Shown: positions 25,001 to 36,250 of the stretch, one piece after another
Position numbering within the stretch: position 1 is the stretch's first letter
How the letters are laid out: each line of letters opens with the position of its first letter
Assembly: GCA_016801845.1 (NCBI GenBank)
Contig: CM028916.1
Location: 15,887,514 to 15,951,513, forward strand
Length of the DNA: 64,000 bases
Source of the DNA: Polydactylus sextarius
Taxonomy: Eukaryota; Chordata; Actinopteri; Polynemidae
Reading direction: 5' to 3'
Notes under the pieces: model-generated
The model's input: the letters and a program-made list of their open reading frames with translations, nothing else
What the model was told of the DNA's origin: nothing
The model's database searches: none
Program-made: the position numbers and the translations under genes

Positions 25001-28000
25001 GAATTCTGATTTGTATGCATGTTAACCAGATGGAGAACTGCACTCAGCCAACAGTGATTACCAAAGATTTCTGCATGGTGTTTTACTCCCGTGACACCAA
25101 GCTGCCGGCCTCTCGCTCCATCAGGAACCTCTTCAGCACCGGCTGCCTCCGGCCCTCTGAAAGGTACACATTTGACAAATTCATAGTGTGAATCTCAAAT
25201 TGATTCTAAATTCAGTACATGCTTATAGCTCATTTTTTCCCTGTGCTTTAAAATGTTGCTTCTCTCCACCTCAGTAACCGAGTTACAGGAGTCTATGAAG
25301 TCACGCTGTGCCATGTAGCAGACAACGGAAGTCCAGGTGAGAGGAAATGTTAGCATAAAGAAAAATATCCTTCTCAAACATGGCATTGTGTTTTGTCGTT
25401 CTGAAACGTGGACGGTTCTTTTTCATCTCATCAGGCATGCAGCGGCGTCGCAGGCGTGTGCTGGACACCTCAGTGGCGTACGTCCGTGGAGAGGAGAACC
25501 TGGCCGGGTGGAGGCCTCGCAGTGACAGCCTCATCCTCGATCACCAGTGGGAGCTGGAGAAACTGAGCTTACTGCAGGAGGTATGTTTGTAAAATGACGA
25601 GGTTTGTAAGAAAGATGAAGATTAGAAAAGATTAGTTAAGGATGTTTTTACTAAAGAGAGGCAATTTATTTTAATTTGATTGACCTTCAGTCTTACACAA
25701 TCAGCTGAAACTTTTAAAACCATGTAGATCCACGATATCACTTTATCATGAGCAAACCAGCTTTGTGTTAATGCTTCTAATATCTTTAGTTGAAGAATTA
25801 TGAGAATTTGCTCATCTGCTAAAGGATTTATCTCCAAAATTACAATAGGACAGACAGAGCTTTCACTGGACAAAAACAAATGATGAGTGGATTAGATGAC
25901 CTACCACCTTTTAAAACTACACAACCTTAACCTGTACACAGAAAGTAACACCCTAAAAGTGAGAGTGAGATTTTTTTCTTAGGCAATTTTTTTTCCTTAG
26001 TGAGAACATGTCAAAAAAAATTCCACCGACCTGCTCTAAGAGGATTATTTTTCACCTTCCTGCCAAATGAAATAATAATAATAATAAATAAATAAATAAA
26101 ATCACCTGGAAGAAAACATGACTCTGTAAAACATGTATTGTAGTGGTACAATTCAGCCTCTCGTGGCCACAACAAATATTGCAGAAGCAATATTTGTTTT
26201 CTCAGACACAAAAAAGAAAAAACTTAGTAACTTACTTAGCTTGCCTTGTTTTTCCTATAAAAACTGGTCCTTGAAAAAATGTCATTTCTTGCCTTCATAA
26301 ATTGCATAAACTGCAGAGGGTGGATACTTCATGAGATGTGATGCTTGCAGAACAGCAATATTTTGTGTGTGAAACCACAATTAAAGTAAAATTTGCTTAT
26401 GGTTTTAGGTGGAGAAGACCAGGCACTACCTGCTGCTGAGGGAGAAGCTGGAGGCAACTCTTCAGGCAGGACAGGAAGCGCTGTACAAGAGCAGCGACAT
26501 CAGCGACTTTGCAAAGAGTCCCGTCCTCAGCCACAGTCCCAGCAGCAGCCCTGCCCCTGACAGCCCCAACCAGAGGCAAAGGGAGCTGGCTGCCAAGGTG
26601 ACCATTACCTTCATCTTACCTTATCTGTTCCTTTTAATAACTGATCAGATATTCAACTTAATTTTAAAAAAACAAACAAATGTGTTTTCATTTTTTTTTC
26701 TTTTCAGTGTCTGCGTCTGCTGATGCACACCTTCAACAGGGAGTACAGCCAGGTGAGCAGCAGTGCCAGTGAGAGCAAGGTGAGCCCCAGCCTAGGCCCT
26801 CTAACCCGACCCAATAATCCTTCTGAACATTACGTTTACTGAAAAATATTTAAGCCCCGCACTCCACCCACTTTTTCCCACTGCATCAAGTCCTTCAATC
26901 TCTTCTTTTTCATTTACTTTTCTTTATTCCCCTATTAATTTCATATCATTTGTGTTTTTTTGTCCCCCAAAACCCCAAGTATTCATACCTTCTGCCTTGA
27001 AATAACTTAGTACCCGTCCTCCTTTTGTTCTGACCTCATCCCTCACCGTCCCACCCCCTCAGAGACTGCAAGGCTTCCACTAACCTGATGTTACTCCTAC
27101 ATATCTTCTTTAACATGTTAATCAGCGAGGGGCTCGTAGACATAATGAGGATTGCTTTTACAGTGGTGCAGACATAGTACACTGCTAGAATATGACAATC
27201 TGTCTGATTGAGATTTTTTCTGAATGCATGTCTGTGTTGTACGTGTTTAATTGTTTGCTGGTATTGTTTTGTCTCTGTCTGTATTTGTCTCCTTTTGTCT
27301 TGTGTGTGTGTGTGTGTCTCTGTGCATGGTTTGTTGTGTGTTTGGGTGTGTGTGTGTTTTAGCTTTCTGAGATGTCGGCATCACTAATGAGAGAGTCATC
27401 AGTCCAGTCTGGACTGAGCACGCTCACTCCATCCTCTACCTGCCCGTCACTGGTTGAGGGACACTATGACATTAGGTACGTGACCACACACTGTTACTCT
27501 TCACTGTTTGCATCATTGTCTTGATTGGTAAAGGTTGTCTAAAAGTGTTATAATTTTTAGTTTTTGTAGTTTGTTTTTGTAGTTTTGTATCCTGTTTCAT
27601 TCCTCTTGAATTGTTTCTGTTGGTTACTCCAGCTACTTGATAATGTATTTCCATAAAGGTGGACATATAAGAGATAGCCTGAATACACAGACACACATTC
27701 ATACACATTCAATCAAGGCAGCAGAGGTCCAGATACCATAATGTTTAGTTCATATTATAACTGCGGGATCCTACATTTCCCACAAACCAATCTTTTATCA
27801 TTTTTTTATGACCATGTCTGTCTGTTAAAACTTCCCAGCTTCCCCAGTGATGGCATCATTATGATTATTTATTCTCATGTATTTTCACTGTGGATAATGA
27901 CTAGTACTGTGAATATGAGTACAATGTTCCCATTCAAACAGACATTTACTTGAGAAGAGTCAGAGATGTGAGTTTATTGCTTGAGCTAAATTTGTACAGA

Positions 28001-29132
28001 ACCTCTGTTTGATCGATTAGTTGTTATCTCAAGTCAAAGAATTAGTGTTGTGATGATTCCTTATTGTCGCCTTCTGAATATGTATTTTTATGTTGTGAAG
28101 ACATACTGATCCCAGTTCAGGAGCGTCCACCCCAGATCTGGACCCGTACAGTCCAGTGGACAGAAAGAAAGCTCTGAGAGGATGCAGCTTTGTTCCTGAC
28201 ATACAGGAGATTCGTGTCAGGTCAGACCACAAACACCATATTTAACTGTTTTGTTTGGGGAAAATGTGCATAATTTAAAAGCAGTTATTGTCTGGCTGAA
28301 TTTCTTTTCAATCAACAATAATATCGCTTTCATCAAATGCAGCCCTATTGTATCAAAGAAGGGCTACTTGCACTTCCTGGAGCCTCACACCAGCGGCTGG
28401 GTGAAGCGCTACGTGGTGGTGCGCAGGCCCTACGTTTACCTGTACCGCAGCGAGAGGGACAGCGTGGAAAGAGCTGTCATCAACCTGTCGTCAGCGAAGG
28501 TGGAATACAGCGAAGACAAACAGACATTACTGCGGGTAGGACTGAGCTTCAGGTCTATAGTTAAACAAGCAAACAAACAAACTATGATTATAAATGAGTG
28601 TTTTAACCTTTTGGTGTTAAATGTCTCTAGACTCCCAACACATTTGCTGTGTGCACCGAGCATCGTGGGATACTGCTGCAGGCAACCAATGACAAAGAGA
28701 TGCATGACTGGCTTTACGCTTTCAACCCTCTGTTAGCTGGCACCATCAGGTGGGTGGAGGAGAAACAGTAAAGGCCTTAAAAAAAACTACACTACTACAG
28801 ATGAGCTGTTTTCTGTTGGATGAACATATTTTCAGTATAACTGCAGTGACAATGTTCATTTTAAAACCGTAGACTTTCAGCTCCTCGGTTATCTTAAACA
28901 AGAGCAGCTGTTCCACAACTACTTGACTATATTTTATATATGTTGAATTCAGTGTGTACTGCCACCTAGTGGCCAAATTATAAACATTTCAAACAAACGT
29001 CCCCAGTGAATTTTTATACAATGTTCTTTTTACTTTTATACCCATTTTCCAAAATATTTTTGATCTCTCCTCAGGTCAAAACTGTCTCGGAGAAAGTCGG
29101 TCCAGTCGGTCCCGTCTGCTCAGAGGATGTGA
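12019..29132 (+). CDS. kif1a: Kinesin-3 motor KIF1A, full length, 47 exons
   Basis: I traced phase-consistent GT-AG exons from MAGASVKVAVRVRPF to SVPSAQRM and a TGA: 5151 nt, 1716 residues with the 24-nt exon 24600-24623. Exon ends: 12019-12124, 13647-13720, 13965-14144, 14336-14404, 14760-14938, 15051-15162, 15537-15614, 15770-15835, 15938-15955, 16050-16128, 16224-16302, 16561-16703, 17969-18168, 18259-18338, 18825-18900, 18979-19058, 19158-19264, 19349-19432, 19683-19863, 19953-20025, 20147-20237, 20450-20598, 20950-21128, 21378-21515, 21623-21741, 21869-21954, 22089-22224, 22352-22562, 22690-22780, 22875-22993, 23110-23165, 23563-23671, 23795-23861, 24037-24121, 24252-24357, 24600-24623, 24780-24894, 25030-25163, 25275-25336, 25435-25580, 26409-26597, 26708-26779, 27363-27475, 28101-28220, 28343-28535, 28631-28749, 29075-29132. 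It carries synaptic-vesicle precursors along axonal microtubules. Seen: P-loop GQTGAGKS (96-103), NETSSRSH, DLAGSE, the K-loop NKNKKKKK, an FHA segment (about 514-610) and a C-terminal PH domain (about 1594-1697). Which teleost duplicate this is cannot be told here. Confidence 0.97.
12846..12893. repeat. (GT)n microsatellite, kif1a intron
   Basis: GT dinucleotides with one TTT interruption; a second, shorter GT run is at 13002-13027. Confidence 0.9.
16867..16905 (+). other. kif1a: Possible 39-nt cassette exon of kif1a
   Basis: A strong acceptor (CTCTCCTCTGTCTTATCAG) precedes 39 open bases that end at a weaker donor, GTGTGTAT. In the phase left by the exon at 16561-16703 it reads TYRCTGPVITGLK, and 39 is a multiple of three, so the frame of the next exon is kept. 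It falls in the neck-linker-to-FHA region where KIF1 transcripts are known to vary. No conservation data were available. Confidence 0.4.
24600..24623 (+). other. kif1a: 24-nt microexon of kif1a
   Basis: TTAATGGCAG precedes and GTATACTG follows 24 bases that add NVSLGVDH between DD and RTFYRF. The neighbours join in phase without it too (DDKTFYRF), so it can be included or skipped. It is bounded by two long polypyrimidine tracts. Confidence 0.65.
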
Positions 29133-32100
29133 GAGGTTATCCAGCCTGGTGGAAAACAAAAACAAAACAACACCGTAAAATCTGAAAGATCCTCTCTAAT
29201 GAACATTGACCGTATAAAAAAACTTATACATAAAACCATCTAGATATCCTTCTATATGACACCATCCAGTTGCTCATCCTGAAACCCCCAACAGAACCGA
29301 CTTTTCTCTTTTTGCAGTCGACACCTCAACCCTGCATGGTGTGCTCCCTCCTGAACATTAGAGGAATACATAAGAAAAACTAACTACCCAAACATGTTGA
29401 TTAACTTACCTCTGCTGGGCATTCAGACTAGTTCAGATTAGTTTTCATATTCATGTAGAAATCTGTCACCTGTGAGGCCACCATACATCCATGTAGCAAG
29501 TTATCATATGCTCAGTCCCTCACTTATCTATTATAACTGAAAATAAGTCCCAGCTGTAAACCAACCGTTCATGTATTTCTCATTAAAGCCATCAGGTGAA
29601 GGGGAAGATGAGAAACATCAAACTGGATGTTTTTTCTCTGTGTAGAAGTGTGTTAAGTGAAAGGATGAGCGCTCCACATCCGTTATACAAATATTGTACT
29701 TTACCTCAGTTCGGAAAGGCTCGGTGCTCTACAACATAGAGTATTTGTTTCACTGCAGAGGTTTTAGCAAACAGATCAGTCATTTTAACGCTGAAGTAGC
29801 ATGAGGAGGGATTTGTTAGGACATGTGGGTAAGTTGTTGTACTGGTGTTGTGTTTTTTTTAAGCTGGTAGAATGAAACTGAGTTAGTTGGCATTAAGGCT
29901 AAATAATCCACAATCAGGAGAGATAACTCATGTCCTTGCCTTGTTCTTAATATGTGCTTTTTTTAAAAAAACAAAACAAAACAAAATGATCTCTTGTGCT
30001 TATACCTATAATGAAATATTTCATTTATTGTTGCAATTATATGTTCTTTGCACTGTTTTTTATTTTGTGACAGGACCACTGACCAGTTTTGTTGCATGGG
30101 ACCTTGTTGTCATTGAGTTAATGTTTTGTATCATTTACTCTCTTGTTTCAACCAAAGCATTTTCTTTCTTGCATCAATTCACACATTATCCACTGCAGTG
30201 CAGTTGTGATAGCAGACAGTCTTTGAGAATGACTGGATGTTAAACAAATGGTTTGACATTTGAGAAATATTCCTATTTGCTTTGTTGCTGTGAAGGATAA
30301 GAGGATTGATATTACTCCATGTGGTCTTCATCTTGAATATGAAGCTACTGCCAGCAGCTGGTTAGCTTAGCTTAGCTTAGCCTAGCCTAGCCTAGCCTAG
30401 CCTAGACTAGCCTAGCTTAGCTAAGAGTTGAGAAAGGTAAAACCAGCTCCTCCAGGCCCTTCCACAGGTAAAAAAAAAAAAATCTACCTGCCATTATTAT
30501 TGGTAGATGGATTGTTTTAGCTTAGATCAAAATGAAACCAGGCTAGTAATTCTCTTTTGATTCCTTATTCTAAGCTTTTTTAAGCTTTAACCATTTTCTC
30601 ATTACAAACCCAATCGTAAAATCCAAGTTTCCCTCACAGAATATTGCATATTGGTTATATGCAAGTATCTAGACCTCTCTAACTTTTTGCAAGAAGGGAA
30701 TCGAATTTGATGTTTTATCTGGTATAAACACCAGGAGGACAACTGTACTGTTTGCATGTGGTTACGTTTTTATCAAATAAGCACTTATTCTGTCTGTAAT
30801 GGGCCAGCAGAGTTGTTACTTTAAATGCATTTACTATTTCTAAGTCTCCTCTTGTAGCGAAGTGGAAAGGTGTAAATGACCCTGGACCTGTTATCTCTTG
30901 AGGGCAGATGGTTTGAGTGGGCAAGAACGTTGCTCAAGCACCAGATAGTGCCTCCCTTTTCTTCACCTCTTTTTCTTCTTTCCCCATTTCATTACTGTCT
31001 TTGACATCAACACTAAGCTAGTTAGTTACATGTGTCTAAAAGTAAGTGTTTTATGTAGGGTTATAGTAGATGCAGTTGGATCTTTTTTTAATATTGATGA
31101 TCCACGTCAACGTTTTGGAGAGTGAATATTATCGATGATGCTTTAAAGTATGTTGGTTCAGCCTGTATCATTACAGTACAGCATATATCTCATTATCATT
31201 GACATGTAAATGTTGCATTTAAAAGGAATTCCCCTCTTAGCTTTTGTACTGTAGCTGCTAGATATTTGACAGCTGATGCCTGTGTCAGAAATTAGTACAG
31301 TATGATTAGCTTTGGTGTTGTTAAGACTTTTATGTCAATGATGTTTTCTAGTTGCTTTTACTTGTTTGTTATTTTTGCACTGTACCAAGATGACCCTCAA
31401 TAGTGGTCTTATGCCACTGGAAGAAAATGTTGATCTAAAATGTAGTTGAGATTATTCACAGTTGCTACTATTATGTGTATTTAACATATTATTTCAAATG
31501 TTACTCACATTTTTTCTTTTTCACTCTACAGAAGAACACTGTATTTATTTGTAAATCTCATACCAAAGACATGGTCAGCCAACCATTTTGTCTTTCCATT
31601 TTCCTCCGGTCATGATGAGTCTATTGAAGCTAACAATCAGTCCATAGAAAAGTATTTAGAAAGCTTGATGCCACAGGCCAGCCAACCTGGTGAGCAATGC
31701 AGTCTAATACTTTAAATCTTTACAAATCTGATTAATACACACATTTTTATTACACATTTCATTTTGGATTTGTTGCTTCTTGTGGTTTCTGTAATAATAT
31801 TTTATCTATGAGCAAAGACTACAGTGTCATAACAATGTATTTCTGACTGCTTTGGGTCATCTTGGTATAATCAGCTTTACTTGTTTGGTAAAATGCTTAT
31901 AGAGATACAATATAATTTATGCTGTCTGCTGGAGCAGAAGACAAATGGAAGGTTTTATTTCTAATGTTTTGAATGATAGGTTATGTTCCTATGATATATT
32001 GCACTCATGCACAAGTCATCTTTATTTATTTAATATGATTTCATATGTTAATGTTTTAAGAATGTATGGAAAAAGACTGGTTTGTTTTTATAACATTGTG

Positions 32101-32926
32101 GCCCTGTTCTGAGAGGTAAGACGTCATACTGCAACTGTGCTGGATTCAGCAATCAAATCACAAACAACACTGCTTCAAATTGCACTGAGTTGGTTTTTAC
32201 TTTACAACTGGCAGATAAAGTGCATTGCTTCCAGCCCTAATAGTTCAAGGGTATGGTGTTTTAAAAAAGAAAAAGAAAAAAACACTTTGCAAGACAGCTT
32301 TTGTCGCATTGGCCAATAATTATTGAAAGGTATATAATTTGATTATTTCATATTTGGCTGCTTTTTAATTGTCATAGCTCTGGATCAAAGCATGTGGGTC
32401 CACTTATCTTCTGCTTTACTCTGTCCCTCTCTCCTGCCTTACTGCTTGCTAATGACAACAGCTTCCCCCCCGAAGTGCTGCTTGTAAAGTATTGTCATTC
32501 ATGATCCTTGTAATGACTAACTGGAAACCTTCCTCTTGGTTCTGTCTTGTATATAAATGGAGATTTCTGTGTTGGGTCTCATCACACAGATGATATTAAC
32601 TCTCTCTTCCTCTGTATACCACGATGAATAAGAATAACCGGCCTGCTGCTTTGTCAGTTGTCACCCCAGAGTAAGGAGTGCTGATTGAGGATTAGTTTTG
32701 CACATTTCAGCGTGGTGTGGATGATGTGATCATTATGGAGGGGTAGATGATCCCAGGTCTGCACTCCTGCTCTGTGCTGTTTGACACAAGCGGAGACAGG
32801 TCCCAGCCTGTGATGAAGTCTTAATATCAGTGCTCATGTTTATCTTTTGAGTGTTCTGGAGTTTTTTCTCATGTCTGTGGACACGTAACAAAAGTTGTGA
32901 AGAAAAAAATAAGGCGAATAAATAAA
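29133..32926 (+). other. kif1a: kif1a 3' UTR with terminal poly(A) signals
   Basis: No coding potential is seen between the kif1a stop and overlapping AATAAA signals at 32917-32926. A weaker ATTAAA is near 29583. A long 3' UTR fits a neuronal kinesin, but its end is inferred from the signals only. It contains a copy of the dispersed repeat listed at 30244-30640. Confidence 0.5.
30244..30640. repeat. Dispersed teleost repeat, copy 1, with (TTAGC/CTAGC)n core
   Basis: It contains the landmarks TTTGACATTTGAGAAATA, GAAGCTACTGCCAGCAGC and GGTTAGCTTAGCTTAGC, followed by an expanded TAGCC/TAGCT pentamer run at about 30361-30424. The same landmarks recur in order at 38395-38660 and in part at 48380-48450 and 59325-59480. 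Confidence 0.65.
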
Positions 32927-32949
32927 TGAGTGTTGAAACTTATGCAAGA

Positions 32950-33620
32950 TTTTAGTCTCTAATTGCTGTCATGAATCATTTTTGTTATTTTTCTTAAATC
33001 TGTATACAGTACAGTACAGTTCTTGTTATTAAACTTCATATTATTTAAGGTGGAGTAGCACATATTATACTTGTCATCCTGTAATGACACTATGCATAAT
33101 ATGAATAAGTAAAAAGTAACAACATCAACTTAACATCTATTTTTCACAAAGGTAATTCTCTGAGAAAGTTGAGAATGTGGTGTTCCCCAGGGATCAACCT
33201 CAGGTCTGGGACTCATTTTCACTCTACTTTCATAATTACTCTATTTACAGTCCATCATTGATATGACAGCTTTCCATGCAATCATGAGCCGTGTTGAGTC
33301 ACTAAATAAATGAATTGATGCTCTTCATTTTCCTGTAATTAAATAACAATGAAGTTAGGACTGAAAATCATATTCTTCATGTTAAATGACAAATTGTTTT
33401 ATATTGAATAAATATTCAGATTTGCTCAACACAAATAAACCCGTAGCTCCACATTTTTAACCCTTCCCTCATATACCCCTGTCATGTTCTTAAACCTGAG
33501 ATTACATTCATTATTTATTAACTGCACATTTTTATTCAGTGTGATCTCTCAACTGTAATAATGTATAATAATACTCTCACTTATCCACACTGAATCGTCT
33601 CAGGTGGACAAAATCTGGAA

Positions 33621-33694
<74 letters not shown>

Positions 33695-36193
33695 CTTGAG
33701 TTGAATTGTTTATTTCTGAGCAGCACATTGCTATAATGTCTGCTACAAAGCTGATGTCTACTTATGTCTCCTGCTGTTGTTGCTCTGTTCACAGTCATCA
33801 TTTAACCTGAGGACATAAGGTCTGATTGGACACAATGTAAAGATGATGATGTTTTGCAAGCGAGCTCATAAATGACAGATGGTTGATAGACAGGCGATAT
33901 AACCTTACAGTCTTGTCATGTGTGCTGTGTAACAGTATGTACTTTCACTCTTACACACGTTCATGTGTGAGATTGTTCAGCTGCGTTTGCGCAGCTCTCA
34001 ATTATTGATTATGTGCTCACCATGTGCTCAGCTGCACCAGGGGCAGTCAGACTAATCCCCTAACAACACAGGCAGAAAAACTCAGCTTGACACAAAAGCC
34101 CTCAACTGAGTGAGGGGCAGCTGCCTCCCATCAGGTACTGAGGTTACAGCAATAAGTACACAAACAAAATGTAAGCACGTGCTGTAGATGCACACCTCTG
34201 CAGCAAACTTAACACATTTCTGTTGATTTTGAAGACAGGAGCTGCTCTTTCAAATGTTCAATGAAAGATATTATTATGAAAAAGTGACAGTATTCAGTCA
34301 CAAATGAATTGATGGAGACAGCCAATCAGAATTGGTAGTTAAAGGAAACATTAAGTTAATACAAATGACATACAGTAAACTACATCAACTACAGGAAGAA
34401 ACACACATAGACGAACCTAATAGTGTGACCAGCAGATCAACAGTAAATTTACACTGATTTTTCTGTAATCTCTGTTGATTAATCAACAACACAGTAATTC
34501 ATCTGGTAAACATATATATTCCACAACAATAAAAATATGAAGAGTGAAACAATAACAATTAATGAGGTAGCAGTATATTAATGGCTAGCATAATCTCAAT
34601 TGTAATGACAAAAGTCTTAGAAACAGTAGCTAGCCTCTATTATAGTTTATAGAATTTATCTAAATAACCAAAAAACCATCACAAAAGTTTAAAAAAAAAA
34701 AAAAAAAAAGTACTGGAATTGAATACATCAATATTTTTTTTGTTTTTTGAGGCAAAATAGATGAAATATTTGTGTATTTTCTTGGTCCCAGATTTGACAA
34801 AATGGTGGATGAAACAAACGATGGCAGTTAAACCGCGCTGTCAGCGGCGTTGCTATAGCAACACAAAGTTGACTTGTAACCAACTGCTGATGTCAGAGGA
34901 ATAAATTTACTCAAAATACCAAAACCTATGTTGCCTCAAAAAACAAATCTCTGTGCCACTAGACACACAGTGCAGTGGCTCAGCAGCCATGCATGGAGTG
35001 TGACAGTGACACACACCTGAGCAGGAAGTATACACACACACACACACACACACACAACAATTGCCTACAGTACATCATCTCCTATATACATTCACAATGC
35101 CATCGTTCTATATTTGCCCGTGCAGGTCACCCTATCCAACCTGTTTAATTATGCACCGTAAGAAGGCCCCCACATCTGAGGTTTGCATCCAGGTGATGCT
35201 GCCTCTTGGTCTTATTATCTATTGGCCGCTCTGGAGTGAAGAGACAACAGCAGCTTCTTCCTTATTATCTCCCTTCCCTCTTTCTTTCTTTCTTTCTTTC
35301 TTATTTTTTTCTATTATTATTTTCTGCTGTTGTTTTCACAGAATTGGAAGTGATCTGTAAGTAGTCTTTATGTATTTATGTTGAGTTATGGTAGAAAAAT
35401 GTGTCAATAAGCTGTAGTGATGTGTTTAGTTTGAATGAAAAATTAGAAGAAAATGTCAAAGATATATTAATTATATTTCTGTATAAAAAACATGTTTAAT
35501 TTGATATTGAGCTTTTTTTTCACAGAAACTGTTCTCTTTGAAAAAAATTATAATTACATCTTAACATTACACAATTACACCATTTTATTTCCAGATAATC
35601 TAAGAGTAGTAGCTATGAGTTACAGTAACATATGGAATTGAAAACACTAATTTGAAACAACACTTTATGATAAAGTCAGTGAATATATTAAAACCTTTAA
35701 AATGACAGTGCTATTTTTTTTGCATAAAATGTTTACAAAGATCTCAAAGAACTCTGTTGTGTTATTTAATTTGGTAAAACACTGAAGTTGTCTGTTTATC
35801 ATTTAGACTGTTTGTATGGGATGGAGCTTGTTAAAAATCCTGAGAATCAGTAAGGTTGCCTGAAATGAGATCTCATGTCTCTCCAAACTCTAACAAGCTT
35901 TCTCCTGCTCCCTGTGTGGGCTATGCTACATTCACTGACAGGTCTCCAGTTTCACGTCTTCGTTTTGTTCCAAGTACCAGAAGCCATAGCCCCTGTTCTT
36001 TACATTAGCTGTATGTGTGGTTTGTGTGTGTGTGGTGTCCCTTTAGGGGGTCGTCAGTCTTTTAGAAGATTACTTTGGATCTGTCAACTGCTGCATGAGC
36101 TGTGTCACATTTCTCGACCGGTGGGGTCTTCCTTTGATTGGTTTCTTTTGACGTTACTGTTCATTATAGTGTTGTTGTTTTTGTCATTTACAG
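32950..36193. other. Gene-poor stretch between kif1a and the espin-like gene
   Basis: AT-rich DNA with a long (CA)n tract (33622-33694), a CTTT run (35279-35303) and poly(A)/poly(T). I looked here for ankyrin-repeat exons and found none. Open frames such as 35061-35360 and 35875-36276 have no recognisable family features. Confidence 0.55.
33622..33694. repeat. (CA)n/(TA)n microsatellite
   Basis: About 30 CA dinucleotides followed by a short TA run. Confidence 0.95.
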
Positions 36194-36250
36194 ACCTGAG
36201 AACGGCAGCTGCTGTGTTAAAACTCTTGAGAGTGAACGAACATAGTCAAC

